A DNA stretch of 64,000 bases, taken from Microbacterium sp. SD291 (GTDB lineage: Bacteria > Actinomycetota > Actinomycetes > Actinomycetales > Microbacteriaceae). The DNA is taken from assembly GCF_017355365.1 (NCBI RefSeq), contig NZ_JADIJR010000002.1, positions 1 through 64,000 on the forward strand. Reading direction: 5' to 3'. The notes under the pieces were generated by a model. That model saw nothing but the letters and a program-made list of their open reading frames with translations, was not told the DNA's origin and searched no databases. Both the position numbers and the translations under genes were made by a program. Every line of letters starts with the position of its first letter. Position 1 is the stretch's first letter. Positions 8,920-18,995 of this stretch are shown piece by piece.

Positions 8920-9067
8920 GGATGAGCAGCGTCAACCGCCGGATGAGCAGCGTCAACCGCCGGATGAGCAGCGTCAACCGCCGGATGAGCAGCGTCAACC
9001 GCCGGAACAGCAGCGTCAACCGCGGGAACAGCAGCGCGAAACCGCCGGAACAGCAGCGCGAAACCGC
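8920..9067. repeat. Tandem array of about seven 20-23 bp units
   Basis: Four exact 21-bp copies of GGATGAGCAGCGTCAACCGCC (8920-8940, 8941-8961, 8962-8982, 8983-9003) are followed by three degenerate copies with GGAACAGCAGCG cores, to 9067. The array fills the 3' gap before gdhA. The units abut without spacers, so this is not CRISPR. Because 21 is a multiple of 3, the plus strand reads through as repeated MSSVNRR, but I see no sign of a real gene. Confidence 0.85.
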
Positions 9068-9091
9068 GGGCAGAGCTCGATCGCCCTGGCG

Positions 9092-10540
<1,449 letters not shown>

Positions 10541-10542
10541 TC

Positions 10543-10548
10543 ACTCTA
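10543..10548 (-). promoter_or_regulatory. Candidate -10 element for gdhA
   Basis: TAGAGT on the minus strand (complement of ACTCTA at 10543-10548). It is the best -10-like hexamer in the gap between ppc and gdhA and implies a 5' leader of about 70 nt. No convincing -35 is visible. Confidence 0.4.
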
Positions 10549-10628
10549 GCGTCCGCACGAATGTGAGGACTTTCACGTGTCCGCTGCCGCGTGCACCGAC
10601 TGCTTCTGCATGAACCGCCATGGTCCGC

Positions 10629-10659
10629 GTGAGACGTCGCACGCCGCGTGGTGTCTCAC
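10629..10659 (-). terminator. Hairpin downstream of ppc
   Basis: GTGAGAC (10629-10635) pairs with GTCTCAC (10653-10659), with CACG/CGTG pairing inside the loop. It lies 35-65 nt after the ppc stop on the minus strand and upstream of the gdhA promoter. There is no U tract, so a terminator role is only positional. Confidence 0.4.
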
Positions 10660-10693
10660 GCGAAACCGGGCGCCTCACGCAGGAATCGCCGGC

Positions 10694-13378
10694 TCACCCG
10701 GTGTTCTGGAGCCCGGCGGCCACGCCGCTGACGGAGAGCAGGAGCAGCCGCTGCTGCTCGGCGTCGGCGCCGGAGCCGGTGGCATCCGCCCGGAGCGCAC
10801 GCAGGGCGCGCAGCTGCAGCAGCGACAGCGCGTCGACGTAGGGGGTGCGCAACTGCACGGCACGCTGCAGGATCGGCTTGTTCTCGAGCAGCCGCTCGCC
10901 GCCGGTGAGGCGGATCACCCACTCCCTGGTCAGCTCGAGCTCGTCGAGCACCAGCTGGGCGAGATCGTCGCGGTCGCCGAGCGCGAGGTACTGGCGGGCG
11001 ATGCGCTCGTCGGTCTTCGCGAGGCTCATCGCCACGTTGTCGATCAGTGTGCGCAGCAGCGGCCACTCGCGGTACGCCTCGGACAGCAGCGTCTCGTCGC
11101 CGACGGCGTCGAGAGCCGTGCCGAGCCCGAACCAGCCGGCGAGGTTGATGCGCGCCTGGGTCCAGGCGAACACCCACGGGATCGCCCTGAGGTCTTCGAG
11201 CGACTCGACCGAGAGTCCGCGCCGTGCGGGCCGCGAGCCGAGCGCGAGCAGGCCGATCTCCTCGAGCGGCGTGACGGTCGCGAACCACGGCGCGAAGCCG
11301 TCGGCCTTCACGAGCGAGAAGAAGCGTTCGCGCGACGCGGCATCCATGACGGAGGCGATGTCCGCGAACCGGGCGGCGGCGGCGCTGGTGCGCTGCTCGA
11401 CCGTGGGAGATGAGGCGAGAAGCGTCGCCGCGGCGACCTGGTCGATGTGGCGCATCGCGATCGCGGGCTCGCCGTAGCGGGCGAAGATGACCTCGCCCTG
11501 CTCGGTGAGCTTGAACCGGCCGTCGACCGAGTGCGGCGGCTGGGCGAGGATCGCCGAGTTCGCCGGTCCGCCGCCGCGGCCGAGAGCACCGCCGCGGCCG
11601 TGGAACAGTGTCAGCTCGATACCGGATTCCCGAGCCCACAGCGCGATCTTCTCCTGCGCTTCGTAGAGGGCGAGGTTCGCGGCGACGGGCCCGACGTCCT
11701 TCGAGGAGTCGGAATAGCCGAGCATGACCTCGAGCCGGTTTCCGGTCGCAGCCATGCGCGCCCGGAACTCCGGGAACGTGACGGCCTCGGCGAGGATGGC
11801 CGGCGCCGCCTGCAGGTCGGCGAAGGTCTCGAACAGCGGGACGACGTCGAGCACCGGGGCGGCGTCGCCGAGGGCGTGGCGGGCGAGGCGGTGCACGGCG
11901 GCGAGATCGGATGCCGCCTGCGTGAACGACACCACGTAGCGGCCGGCCGCACGAAGACCGCGATCGCGCTGGATGTCGGCGATCGCGCGGAAGACCTCGA
12001 GCACCTCCTCCGTCTGCGCGCTCGGCGCCTCGCCGGATTCGAGCTCGCTGAGCGCCTTGGCGTGCACCTGCGAGTGCTGGCGCACCTCGAGCTCGGTCAG
12101 GTGGAACCCGTATGTCTCGACCTGCCAGATCAGGTGCTGCACGCCGCCGAACGCGTGACGGTGCGCACCGGCATCCGCGAGCGACGACTGCACGGCGCGC
12201 AGGTCTTCGAGGAGGTCGTAGGGGCTCGCATATCGCAGCGACTCCTCGCCGCTCCTGGTCGCCGCGACCCGGCGCGCGAGAGCCAGCAGGAGCCGGCGGT
12301 GCGGCTCGCCGGGGGAGCGCTTGTCGAGCTCGGTCGCGAGCCCTGGGTCTGCGGCGGCGAACCGATCCCACAGGGCGTCGACGGCTGCGCTCGGCGGTGT
12401 GTCCTCGGCGTCCAGCGTGAGGGTGCGGCCGATGCGCTCAAGGGCGCGCTCGAGGCCTCGGAGCACATGGTCGGAGGCGATCTGCGATGCCTCGCGGGTG
12501 ACGGATGCCGTGACGAACGGGTTGCCGTCGCGGTCGCCGCCCACCCAGGAGCCGATCCGCACGAAGGCGGGCACGACCGGCGCACTGGCGCCCGACTCGT
12601 CGCCGCGCAGCGCGTCGTCGATCCGGCGGTACACGTGCGGGACGGTCGTGAACAGCGTCTCGTCGAACACGCCCATGACCGTGCGCACCTCGTCGGTGGG
12701 CGACGGCTTCTGCGAGCGCAGCGGCGCGGTGCGCCACAGGGTGTCGATCTCCTCGAGCATCCGTCGGCGGGCGCGGTGCTCCTCGGCACCGCCTTCGCTC
12801 GCGGCGTCGTGCTGGGTGAGCAGCTCGGACAGGCGGCGGATGCTCGACGACACCGCGCGCCGGCGGGCCTCGGTCGGGTGCGCCGTGAAGACGGGGTGGA
12901 AGCGCAGTCCCTCGAGCCGCCGCCTCGCCTCCTCGTCGCCGACCTCGGTCTTCAGCAGGGCGTACGCGGTGGCGACGGTGTCGGCGGCGTCCTCACGGCC
13001 GGGCTGCCCTGCCCGTTCGCGCAGCACGCGCACGCGCTGGTGCTCCTCGGCGAGGTTGACCAGGTGGAAGTAGCAGGTGAACGCCCTGGCCACCTCGTCG
13101 GCCCTGGCGACGCTGAACGACTCCGCGATCGCCGCGGCGCGCTCGAACGCGTCGGAGGTCTCCTCGTCGTAGGCCTGGATGGTGGCGAGGCGCAGTCGCT
13201 CGACGTCCTCGAAGAGGTCGTCGCCGCCGGATTCGCGCAGCACCTGGCCGAGCAGCGCGCCCAGCATCCTGACGTCGGCGCGCATCGCCTCGGGAATGCC
13301 GCGACCTGCCTCGAAGCGGCCGATGATGCGGATGGCCGAGGTGTCGGTGGGCTCGGGAAAAGACTGTGCGGGGGTCAC
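10694..13378 (-). CDS. ppc: Phosphoenolpyruvate carboxylase
   Basis: Anaplerotic enzyme converting PEP and bicarbonate to oxaloacetate; 894 aa from the GTG at 13378. The catalytic histidine motif FTAHPTEARRR, the PEP loop FHGRGGALGRGGGP and the conserved C-terminal QNTG are all intact. An ATG lies 42 nt further upstream, but TACTCT (13390-13385) is exactly 6 nt before the GTG, and the residues before it look non-conserved. The shorter start is therefore chosen. Divergent from nhaA. Confidence 0.96.
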   Translation of the reverse strand: MTPAQSFPEPTDTSAIRIIGRFEAGRGIPEAMRADVRMLGALLGQVLRESGGDDLFEDVERLRLATIQAYDEETSDAFERAAAIAESFSVARADEVARAFTCYFHLVNLAEEHQRVRVLRERAGQPGREDAADTVATAYALLKTEVGDEEARRRLEGLRFHPVFTAHPTEARRRAVSSSIRRLSELLTQHDAASEGGAEEHRARRRMLEEIDTLWRTAPLRSQKPSPTDEVRTVMGVFDETLFTTVPHVYRRIDDALRGDESGASAPVVPAFVRIGSWVGGDRDGNPFVTASVTREASQIASDHVLRGLERALERIGRTLTLDAEDTPPSAAVDALWDRFAAADPGLATELDKRSPGEPHRRLLLALARRVAATRSGEESLRYASPYDLLEDLRAVQSSLADAGAHRHAFGGVQHLIWQVETYGFHLTELEVRQHSQVHAKALSELESGEAPSAQTEEVLEVFRAIADIQRDRGLRAAGRYVVSFTQAASDLAAVHRLARHALGDAAPVLDVVPLFETFADLQAAPAILAEAVTFPEFRARMAATGNRLEVMLGYSDSSKDVGPVAANLALYEAQEKIALWARESGIELTLFHGRGGALGRGGGPANSAILAQPPHSVDGRFKLTEQGEVIFARYGEPAIAMRHIDQVAAATLLASSPTVEQRTSAAAARFADIASVMDAASRERFFSLVKADGFAPWFATVTPLEEIGLLALGSRPARRGLSVESLEDLRAIPWVFAWTQARINLAGWFGLGTALDAVGDETLLSEAYREWPLLRTLIDNVAMSLAKTDERIARQYLALGDRDDLAQLVLDELELTREWVIRLTGGERLLENKPILQRAVQLRTPYVDALSLLQLRALRALRADATGSGADAEQQRLLLLSVSGVAAGLQNTG

Positions 13379-13467
13379 GGTTCGAGAGTAGCCCGCGTCA
13401 CGAGCGTGCTCCGAACGCATGACGCCCGATGAACACCCGGCAGCGGCGGCCGCCTACGATGGACGGG

Positions 13468-14634
13468 ATGCGCATCTCGGCGAACCCCCTCCGCGGCCAG
13501 CAGTTCCCTGCGGTCCTGCTGCTCGTCGCAGCGGGGCTCGGGCTCCTCCTGGCGAACCTGCCCGCCCACGACGCCCTGGCGGCGATCCTGGACTTCCACA
13601 TCGCCGTGCCGGGCACGGGGCTGGATCTCTCGATCGCGCACTGGGTCTCCGACGGGCTCCTGGCGGTGTTCTTCCTCGTGGTCGCGATCGAGCTGCGTCA
13701 CGAGCTCACCCACGGCGAGCTGGACTCCGTGAGCAAGGCGGTGCAGCCGGCGATCGCCGCGGCCGGCGGCGTGCTCGTGCCGATCCTGGTCTACCTGCTG
13801 ATCGCAGGGGGCGCCGACACGGCGACGGGCTGGCCGATCCCCACTGCGACCGACATCGCGTTCGCGCTCGGTGTGCTCGCGATGTTCGGCCGAGGGCTGC
13901 CGCCGGCGGTGCGGGTGTTCCTGCTCGCGCTGGCGATCCTCGACGACATCATCGGCATCATCTTCATCGCGGTGCTGTTCGCCCACGATGTGCAGTGGCT
14001 GCTGTTCGGCCTCGCGATCGTGGCGGTCGCGGTGTTCTGGGTGCTCAGCCGGATGCTGCACGCGAAAGGTCACCCCGCGATCGCGGTCGCCATGGCCGTC
14101 GTCGGGGTGCTGTGCTGGGGGCTGGTCGCGGCATCCGGCATCCACGCCACCATCGCCGGCGTGATGCTGGGCCTGGTGATGGCTCCGGTACCGGCCGGGC
14201 GCACCCGGCACGCCCTGGAGCCGGCGGTCAACGGCGTGATCCTGCCGCTGTTCGCCTTCGTCGCCGCGTTCGTCGTGATCCCGGCGCTGTCTCCCACAGA
14301 ACTCTCCCCGGCGTTCTGGGGCATCGCCGTCGCCCTCCCGGTGGGCAAGATCATCGGGATCTCGCTGTTCGGCTGGGTTGCGATGCGCATCCGTCCGAAG
14401 GGTGCCCCGCCGGCGCTGCCCTTCGCCGACATCCTCGCCGCCGGCGCGCTCGGCGGAATCGGCTTCACCGTCTCGCTGCTGCTCGCCAACCTCGCGTTCG
14501 CCGACGACGCCGGCATCCGCGACCAGGCGATCCTCGGCGTGCTCGTCGGCTCGCTCGTCGCGCTCGCGCTCTCCGGCGTCATCGTCTCTCTGCGCGCCGC
14601 CTGGTACCGCCGGGTCGCTGTCGCGGCATCCTGA
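13468..14634 (+). CDS. nhaA: Na+/H+ antiporter NhaA
   Basis: Electrogenic sodium/proton antiporter of the inner membrane, 388 aa with about twelve hydrophobic helices. The paired aspartates of the ion-binding site are in LAILDDIIGIIF, and the family motif PTATDIAFALGVL is present. Start choice: the upstream ATG at 13459 overlaps a TACGAT hexamer (13455-13460), whereas the ATG at 13468 lies 7 nt after it and opens MRISANPLRGQQF. The latter is preferred. Divergent from ppc. Confidence 0.95.
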   Translation: MRISANPLRGQQFPAVLLLVAAGLGLLLANLPAHDALAAILDFHIAVPGTGLDLSIAHWVSDGLLAVFFLVVAIELRHELTHGELDSVSKAVQPAIAAAGGVLVPILVYLLIAGGADTATGWPIPTATDIAFALGVLAMFGRGLPPAVRVFLLALAILDDIIGIIFIAVLFAHDVQWLLFGLAIVAVAVFWVLSRMLHAKGHPAIAVAMAVVGVLCWGLVAASGIHATIAGVMLGLVMAPVPAGRTRHALEPAVNGVILPLFAFVAAFVVIPALSPTELSPAFWGIAVALPVGKIIGISLFGWVAMRIRPKGAPPALPFADILAAGALGGIGFTVSLLLANLAFADDAGIRDQAILGVLVGSLVALALSGVIVSLRAAWYRRVAVAAS

Positions 14635-14659
14635 ACCGCCTCCGCCGAAGGGACACCCC

Positions 14660-15325
14660 GTGAGCCCGCATCCCGATCGCGAGCAGGATGCCGACCCGCT
14701 GCGCGCGGCCGCAGAGACCATGCGGGCCGTGCGCGAACGCTGCGTCTGGTCGCAGCGGATCACGCACCGCGACCTCGTGCCGTACCTGATCGAGGAGTCG
14801 CACGAGGTCATCGACGCCGTGGAGGACGGCTCGCGCGCCGACCTGCGCGAGGAGCTGGGCGACCTGCTCTGGCAGGTGCTCTTCCACTCGGCCATCGCAG
14901 CCCAGGACGAAGACGACCCCTTCGACATCGACGACGTGGCCCGGACCCTCACCGAGAAGATGGTCAGGCGGCATCCGCACGTCTTCGCGGATGCCGTCGC
15001 CACCACACCCGAGGAGGTGCTGGTGCACTGGAACGCGGCCAAGGCCGCGGAGAAGCGCGCGAGGACCAGCGTGCTCGACGGCGTGCCGCGGGGGATGCCG
15101 TCCCTCGCCCTCGCGCAGAAGCTCCTCGGCCGCGCGGCCGGCGCCGGCGTCGGGACCGCGGCGCAGGACGCGGCGCAGGAGCCTTCGTCCGAAGCCGAGC
15201 TCGGAGACGCCCTCCTGGCGCTCGTCGCCACGGCCAGGTCTCACGGCTGGGACGCCGAGCGGGCGCTTCGCGAGCGGCTGCGCGTGCTCGAGGACGAGGT
15301 GCGCGCGGCCGAGTCTGTCGGCTGA
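14660..15325 (+). CDS. mazG: Nucleoside triphosphate pyrophosphohydrolase MazG
   Basis: All-alpha NTP pyrophosphatase, 221 aa. The metal-binding EExxE...ExxD signature appears as EESHEVIDAVEDG, then REELGDLLWQVLFH, and a second conserved block EKMVRRHPHVF follows. Only one MazG domain is clear; the C-terminal 80 residues are Ala-rich and degenerate. The GTG start lies 25 nt after the nhaA stop behind a weak GAAGGG ribosome-binding site, so the gene is probably co-transcribed with nhaA. Confidence 0.92.
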   Translation: MSPHPDREQDADPLRAAAETMRAVRERCVWSQRITHRDLVPYLIEESHEVIDAVEDGSRADLREELGDLLWQVLFHSAIAAQDEDDPFDIDDVARTLTEKMVRRHPHVFADAVATTPEEVLVHWNAAKAAEKRARTSVLDGVPRGMPSLALAQKLLGRAAGAGVGTAAQDAAQEPSSEAELGDALLALVATARSHGWDAERALRERLRVLEDEVRAAESVG

Positions 15326-15364
15326 CCGCCACGGGCCGCCCCGCCGACCTGGGAAGATGGAGGC

Positions 15365-16663
15365 GTGGCTACTGTGAACCCGCCGCGCGGCATGCGCGAC
15401 ATCCTCCCCGCCGACAAGGCCCGCCGTGAGCGCGTGCTCTCCGTCATCCGTGATCGCTACCGCGCGCACGGCTTCGACGAGATCGAGACTCCGGCGCTCG
15501 AGGAGTACTCCCGCCTGCACGCCGGCATCGGCGGAGACAACGAGAAGCTCGCCTACAACGTGCTCCGGCGCGGTCTCGACGCGGAGGCGATCCGCGACGC
15601 CGCGGCCGACCCTGCTGCCCTCGCGGACCTCGGACTGCGATACGACCTGACCGTGCCGCTCGCCCGGTTCTATGCGAGCAACAGAGCGCAGCTCCCTGGC
15701 GTCTTCCGGTCGATCCAGATCGGTCCGGTCTGGCGTGCCGAGCGCCCGCAGAAGGGGCGCTATCGCCAGTTCGTGCAGTGCGACATCGACATCATGGGCG
15801 ACGACTCCGCCCGCGCGGAGGCCGAGCTCATGGTCGCCTCCCTCGACGCCCTCGACGCGCTCGGACTCCAGGGTGCGACCGTGCGCATCAACGACCGCCG
15901 GGTGCTCGACTGGATGCTGGAGAGCTTCGGCTTCGCTCTCGAGGAGCGCCCGGGCGTTCTGATCACGATCGACAAGCTCGACAAGGTCGGCCCCGACGGC
16001 GTGGCCGCCGAGCTGCGCGAACGGGCCCTTCGACAGGCTCGGGGACCCAGTTCAGAGGCTGCCGTGGACGCGCTCGAGGCGTTCCTGCGCCGGCCGCAGA
16101 CCCTCGAGCACAACCCCTATGGTGAGCGGCAGATCCGCAAGGCGCTGCCGGAGCACGCGCCGGAGGAGATCGTCGCGCACCTGGTCAGCATCGGCGAGGC
16201 GGTCGCCGCCGGGCGGGGCACCGCCGACATCCCGCTCGTGTTCGATCCGTTCCTCGTGCGCGGGATGGGCTACTACACCGGCACGATCTTCGAGCTCGCG
16301 CACCCCTCGGTCGACTACTCCCTCGGCGGCGGCGGACGCTACGACGGCATGATCGGCCGGTTCCTCGGCCAGCAGGTGCCTGCCGTCGGCTTCTCGCTCG
16401 GCTTCGAGCGGCTCGTCGACCTCGTCACGGCGGGCGCGGATGACGGGACGGATGCCGTCGTGCTGGTCCACGACAGCGACGTGCCCGTCGCCGAGCTCGT
16501 CACGCACAAGGCCCGGCTCATCGCCGGCGGCGCGCGGGTGCGCCTGGAGCGCCGCACCAAGAACCTCAAGGCTCTGCTGGAGCGTTCGGCCGCTGACGGG
16601 TACACCGCCTTCGCGACCGTCGCGGCCGGCGCAGACGAGCTGGAGCTCAAGCCGCTGTCCTGA
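15365..16663 (+). CDS. hisS: Histidyl-tRNA synthetase
   Basis: Class II aminoacyl-tRNA synthetase, 432 aa. Motif 1 lies in the PPRGMRDILP region, motif 2 is PVWRAERPQKGRYRQF, the histidine motif is GMGYYTGTIFE and motif 3 is GFSLGFERL. The C-terminal anticodon-binding domain is present. A GTG start is preceded by GAAGAT at 6 nt. An odd segment near residues 221-229 (RQARGPSS) is encoded by a dispersed nucleotide repeat that also occurs after ilvA, annotated separately; the reading frame is kept. Confidence 0.97.
   Translation: MATVNPPRGMRDILPADKARRERVLSVIRDRYRAHGFDEIETPALEEYSRLHAGIGGDNEKLAYNVLRRGLDAEAIRDAAADPAALADLGLRYDLTVPLARFYASNRAQLPGVFRSIQIGPVWRAERPQKGRYRQFVQCDIDIMGDDSARAEAELMVASLDALDALGLQGATVRINDRRVLDWMLESFGFALEERPGVLITIDKLDKVGPDGVAAELRERALRQARGPSSEAAVDALEAFLRRPQTLEHNPYGERQIRKALPEHAPEEIVAHLVSIGEAVAAGRGTADIPLVFDPFLVRGMGYYTGTIFELAHPSVDYSLGGGGRYDGMIGRFLGQQVPAVGFSLGFERLVDLVTAGADDGTDAVVLVHDSDVPVAELVTHKARLIAGGARVRLERRTKNLKALLERSAADGYTAFATVAAGADELELKPLS
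16026..16049 (+). repeat. Dispersed repeat copy inside hisS, in frame
   Basis: CCCTTCGACAGGCTCGGGGA followed by CCCA matches the units after ilvA (37628-37687) with two substitutions over 23 nt. Here it lies inside the hisS coding sequence and adds about eight codons without a frameshift. Confidence 0.75.
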
Positions 16664-16677
16664 CCCGGGCCGCTTTC

Positions 16678-16786
16678 GGTCGTTGAGCGAGCGGAGCGAG
16701 ACGAAACGCTCGTGTCCTGCCACGGCGTGAGGGGAGTGCGGCGAAGACGCGTTTCGTCTCGTCGCTTCGCTCCTCGCTCGACGACC
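16678..16786. repeat. Imperfect inverted repeat after hisS
   Basis: The left arm 16678-16708 begins GGTCGTTGAGCGAGCGGAGC and ends GAGACGAAACG. The right arm 16750-16786 begins CGTTTCGTCTCGTCGCTTCG and ends GCTCGACGACC. The two are near-complementary with a few extra bases on the right. It fills the gap between hisS and the next gene and may act as a terminator. The composition (CGAGCGGAGCGAG) suggests a dispersed genomic repeat family. Confidence 0.75.
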
Positions 16787-16834
16787 GGGCGAGTCGTTCA
16801 CCGGCGGTTCACGGCGATCGGGTCGAATCGGCTC

Positions 16835-17629
16835 ATGAGCCGGATCGGTGTCCTCGTCGCGATCGGGGCCGGCGCGGTCGCGTCGGCCGGCGGTGTCCGG
16901 ATTCTGCTGCGCCGTCAGGCCGCGATCGCCAGGCTCCGGATCGGCAAGCCGCTCGGCGAGGAATCCATCGACGCCGATCGCGTCTGGCGTCGGCAACTGG
17001 AAGGGCCGCCGATCGAGCTGCTCCTGCTCGGCGACTCCCTTGCCGCGGGACTCGGCGCCCAGCGACGCAAGGAGACGCTCGGCGGCCGGCTCGCGAAGGG
17101 CATGGCGCGGCGGCTGCATCGCCCCGTGCGGCTGCGCACTGCGGCGGTCGTCGGCTCCGAGTCGCCCGATCTCGCGGCGCAGCTCGATGCTCTGCCGGAC
17201 GACTACGCGCCGCACGTCGCCGTGATCGTCGTCGGCGGCAACGACGTGACCCACCGCATCCCCGTTCCGGCATCCGTGCAGCACCTGGAGGAGGCGATCG
17301 GCCGCCTCCGCGACCGGGGCGCGCAGGTCGTCGTCGGCACCTGCCCCGATCTCGGAGCGCTCCGCCCGGTCCCGCAGCCGCTGCGGCGGCTGATCTCGAG
17401 CATGTCGCGCCGGCTCGGCGACGCCCAGGCGGAGGCCGCGAGGCGGGCGGGCGCCCACCCCGTCGACCTCCGCCGCGCCGTCGGGCCGATGTTCTTCGAC
17501 GACCCGGAGGCGATGTTCAGCCTCGACCGGTTCCACCCGAGCCCGCTGGGCTACCGGCGCACCGCCGAGGCGCTGCTGCCGGCCGTCTGCCGGGCCGTCG
17601 CCTCTACGCCTCAGCGGGTGCCGCGCTGA
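16835..17629 (+). CDS. SGNH/GDSL hydrolase family protein
   Basis: Predicted serine esterase/lipase, 264 aa. An N-terminal hydrophobic segment (residues 4-22) suggests a membrane anchor or signal. Block I is LLLGDSLAAGLGA with the nucleophile Ser, block III is GGND, and block V is DRFHPSPLGY with the catalytic Asp-His. The substrate is unknown; an extracytoplasmic acyl-ester hydrolase is likely. TCGAAT lies 6 nt before the ATG. The last 26 bp overlap the convergent VOC gene. Confidence 0.88.
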   Translation: MSRIGVLVAIGAGAVASAGGVRILLRRQAAIARLRIGKPLGEESIDADRVWRRQLEGPPIELLLLGDSLAAGLGAQRRKETLGGRLAKGMARRLHRPVRLRTAAVVGSESPDLAAQLDALPDDYAPHVAVIVVGGNDVTHRIPVPASVQHLEEAIGRLRDRGAQVVVGTCPDLGALRPVPQPLRRLISSMSRRLGDAQAEAARRAGAHPVDLRRAVGPMFFDDPEAMFSLDRFHPSPLGYRRTAEALLPAVCRAVASTPQRVPR

Positions 17630-18122
17630 AAGAAGCCGCCCACTCGGCCACCCGGCGTGCGCTCTCCTTCTCGGTGATGTCCTCGATGCGCGTCATGACC
17701 GACCACCGCACCCCGAACGGGTCGCGGATGCTCGCGAACCGGTCGCCGGAGACGAAGTCGCTCGGCGCTTCGCGCACTGTCGCTCCGGCGGCGACAGCGC
17801 GTTCCACGACGGCGTCGACGTCCGAGACGTAGACGCCCATCGAGTAGCAGTCGTCGTCACCGGGCGGTGCGGGTACGAGGCGGTACTCCGGGGTCGGCTC
17901 GCCGAGCTGGAGATGTCCGAGCCCGAAGTCCAGGTCGGCGTGGGCGACCACCCCTCCGAACTCGGTGACGTCGATCACCCGGGCGCCGAAGACATCGCGG
18001 TAGAAGTCGATCGCGTCCTTCGCGTGGGGGATCGCCAGGAACGGGGTGAGCGAGGTCGCGCCGTTCGGGCGTCCGTCGGTCATGTGCATGCCGGTCGGCC
18101 CGGTCGTGTTGTGGTCTGTCAT
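17604..18122 (-). CDS. VOC (glyoxalase/bleomycin-resistance fold) family protein
   Basis: 172 aa of vicinal-oxygen-chelate type, similar to the PhnB-like group: TPFLAIPHAKDAIDFYRDVFGA at the N-terminus and DPFGVRWSV near the end. The function is not predictable; members range from glyoxalases to epimerases and uncharacterised proteins. TACTCT (18134-18129) lies 6 nt before the ATG. It is divergent from the AraC regulator 93 bp away, which may control it, and its 3' end overlaps the SGNH hydrolase gene by 26 bp. Confidence 0.88.
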   Translation of the reverse strand: MTDHNTTGPTGMHMTDGRPNGATSLTPFLAIPHAKDAIDFYRDVFGARVIDVTEFGGVVAHADLDFGLGHLQLGEPTPEYRLVPAPPGDDDCYSMGVYVSDVDAVVERAVAAGATVREAPSDFVSGDRFASIRDPFGVRWSVMTRIEDITEKESARRVAEWAASFSAAPAEA

Positions 18123-18215
18123 GCCGCCAGAGTAGGAACCAGCGGATGCCGGATGCTTGAAGATCCGCGACAGCCTCGGAGCTTCGCCGTCGGAGGCCGG
18201 TCGTACGCTGGGGCG

Positions 18216-18995
18216 ATGGTGAGACCGACGCGCGGAGTGCTGTACCCGGCGCGGCTGCCGCAGTTCCATCGCCTCCCGGCGGCGGGAGCCGCGGCCGACC
18301 TCGTGGTGTGGTTCTGGATCCCCGAATGGGATGTCGAGCCCGGGCGCACCTCGCGCCAGGAGATCGTCGGCTACCCGGCGGTGAACCTCGTGGTCGAGCC
18401 GGAGGCCGTGATCCTCTCGGGGGCGACCACGCGGGCATCGCACCGCGACCTGCGGGGCAGCGGATGGGCCGTCGGCGCGCTGCTCCGGCCGGCGGCGGTC
18501 GCGGCCCTCCTCAGCGACCCCGCGGCCCTCGTCGACGCCGAGCGCGTCATCCTGGAGCCCGAGCTGCACCACGCCGTGGTGGCGGCGATGGCGAGCGGCG
18601 ATGGGCACCGCGAGCGGGCAGTCTCGGTGTTCTCCGCGTGGCTCGCCGATCGCGCCGGACCGCTCGGCGAGGCCGGGCGCCACGCGAACGCCCTCGTCGA
18701 CGTGCTGATGGGCGACGGTGCGGCGGCGACGCCGGAGGAGGCCGCGGCACGCCTCGCCGTCTCGGTGCGCACCCTGCAGCGCCTGTGCCACAGGCATGTC
18801 GGCATGTCGCCGGCCGCGATGATCCGCCGTCGCCGCCTCCAGGAGGCTGCGGAGCGGCTGCGCGCCGACCCCACGGCAGACCTCGCGACGCTCGCCGCCG
18901 AGATCGGCTATGCGGATCACGCTCACCTGACGAGGGATTTCCGTACCGTGCTCGGCATCACGCCCCGCAGCTACCGTGCGGACGCCGCGACCTGA
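18216..18995 (+). CDS. AraC family transcriptional regulator
   Basis: 259 aa. The N-terminal part (about 1-130, DUF6597-like) probably senses a ligand, and the C-terminal 100 residues form the two AraC helix-turn-helix motifs (AARLAVSVRTLQRLCHRHVG, then EIGYADHAHLTRDFRTVLG). TACGCT (18204-18209) lies 6 nt before the ATG. The arrangement with the VOC gene suggests local regulation of that gene. The stop codon directly abuts the stop of the convergent permease. Confidence 0.9.
   Translation: MVRPTRGVLYPARLPQFHRLPAAGAAADLVVWFWIPEWDVEPGRTSRQEIVGYPAVNLVVEPEAVILSGATTRASHRDLRGSGWAVGALLRPAAVAALLSDPAALVDAERVILEPELHHAVVAAMASGDGHRERAVSVFSAWLADRAGPLGEAGRHANALVDVLMGDGAAATPEEAAARLAVSVRTLQRLCHRHVGMSPAAMIRRRRLQEAAERLRADPTADLATLAAEIGYADHAHLTRDFRTVLGITPRSYRADAAT

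Noticed and set aside
8920..9067. Possible CRISPR array
   Set aside because: Units abut without spacers and no cas genes are nearby.
11447..13432. Plus-strand frame of 661 codons inside ppc
   Set aside because: Antisense to ppc, whose catalytic motifs are intact; no family pattern.
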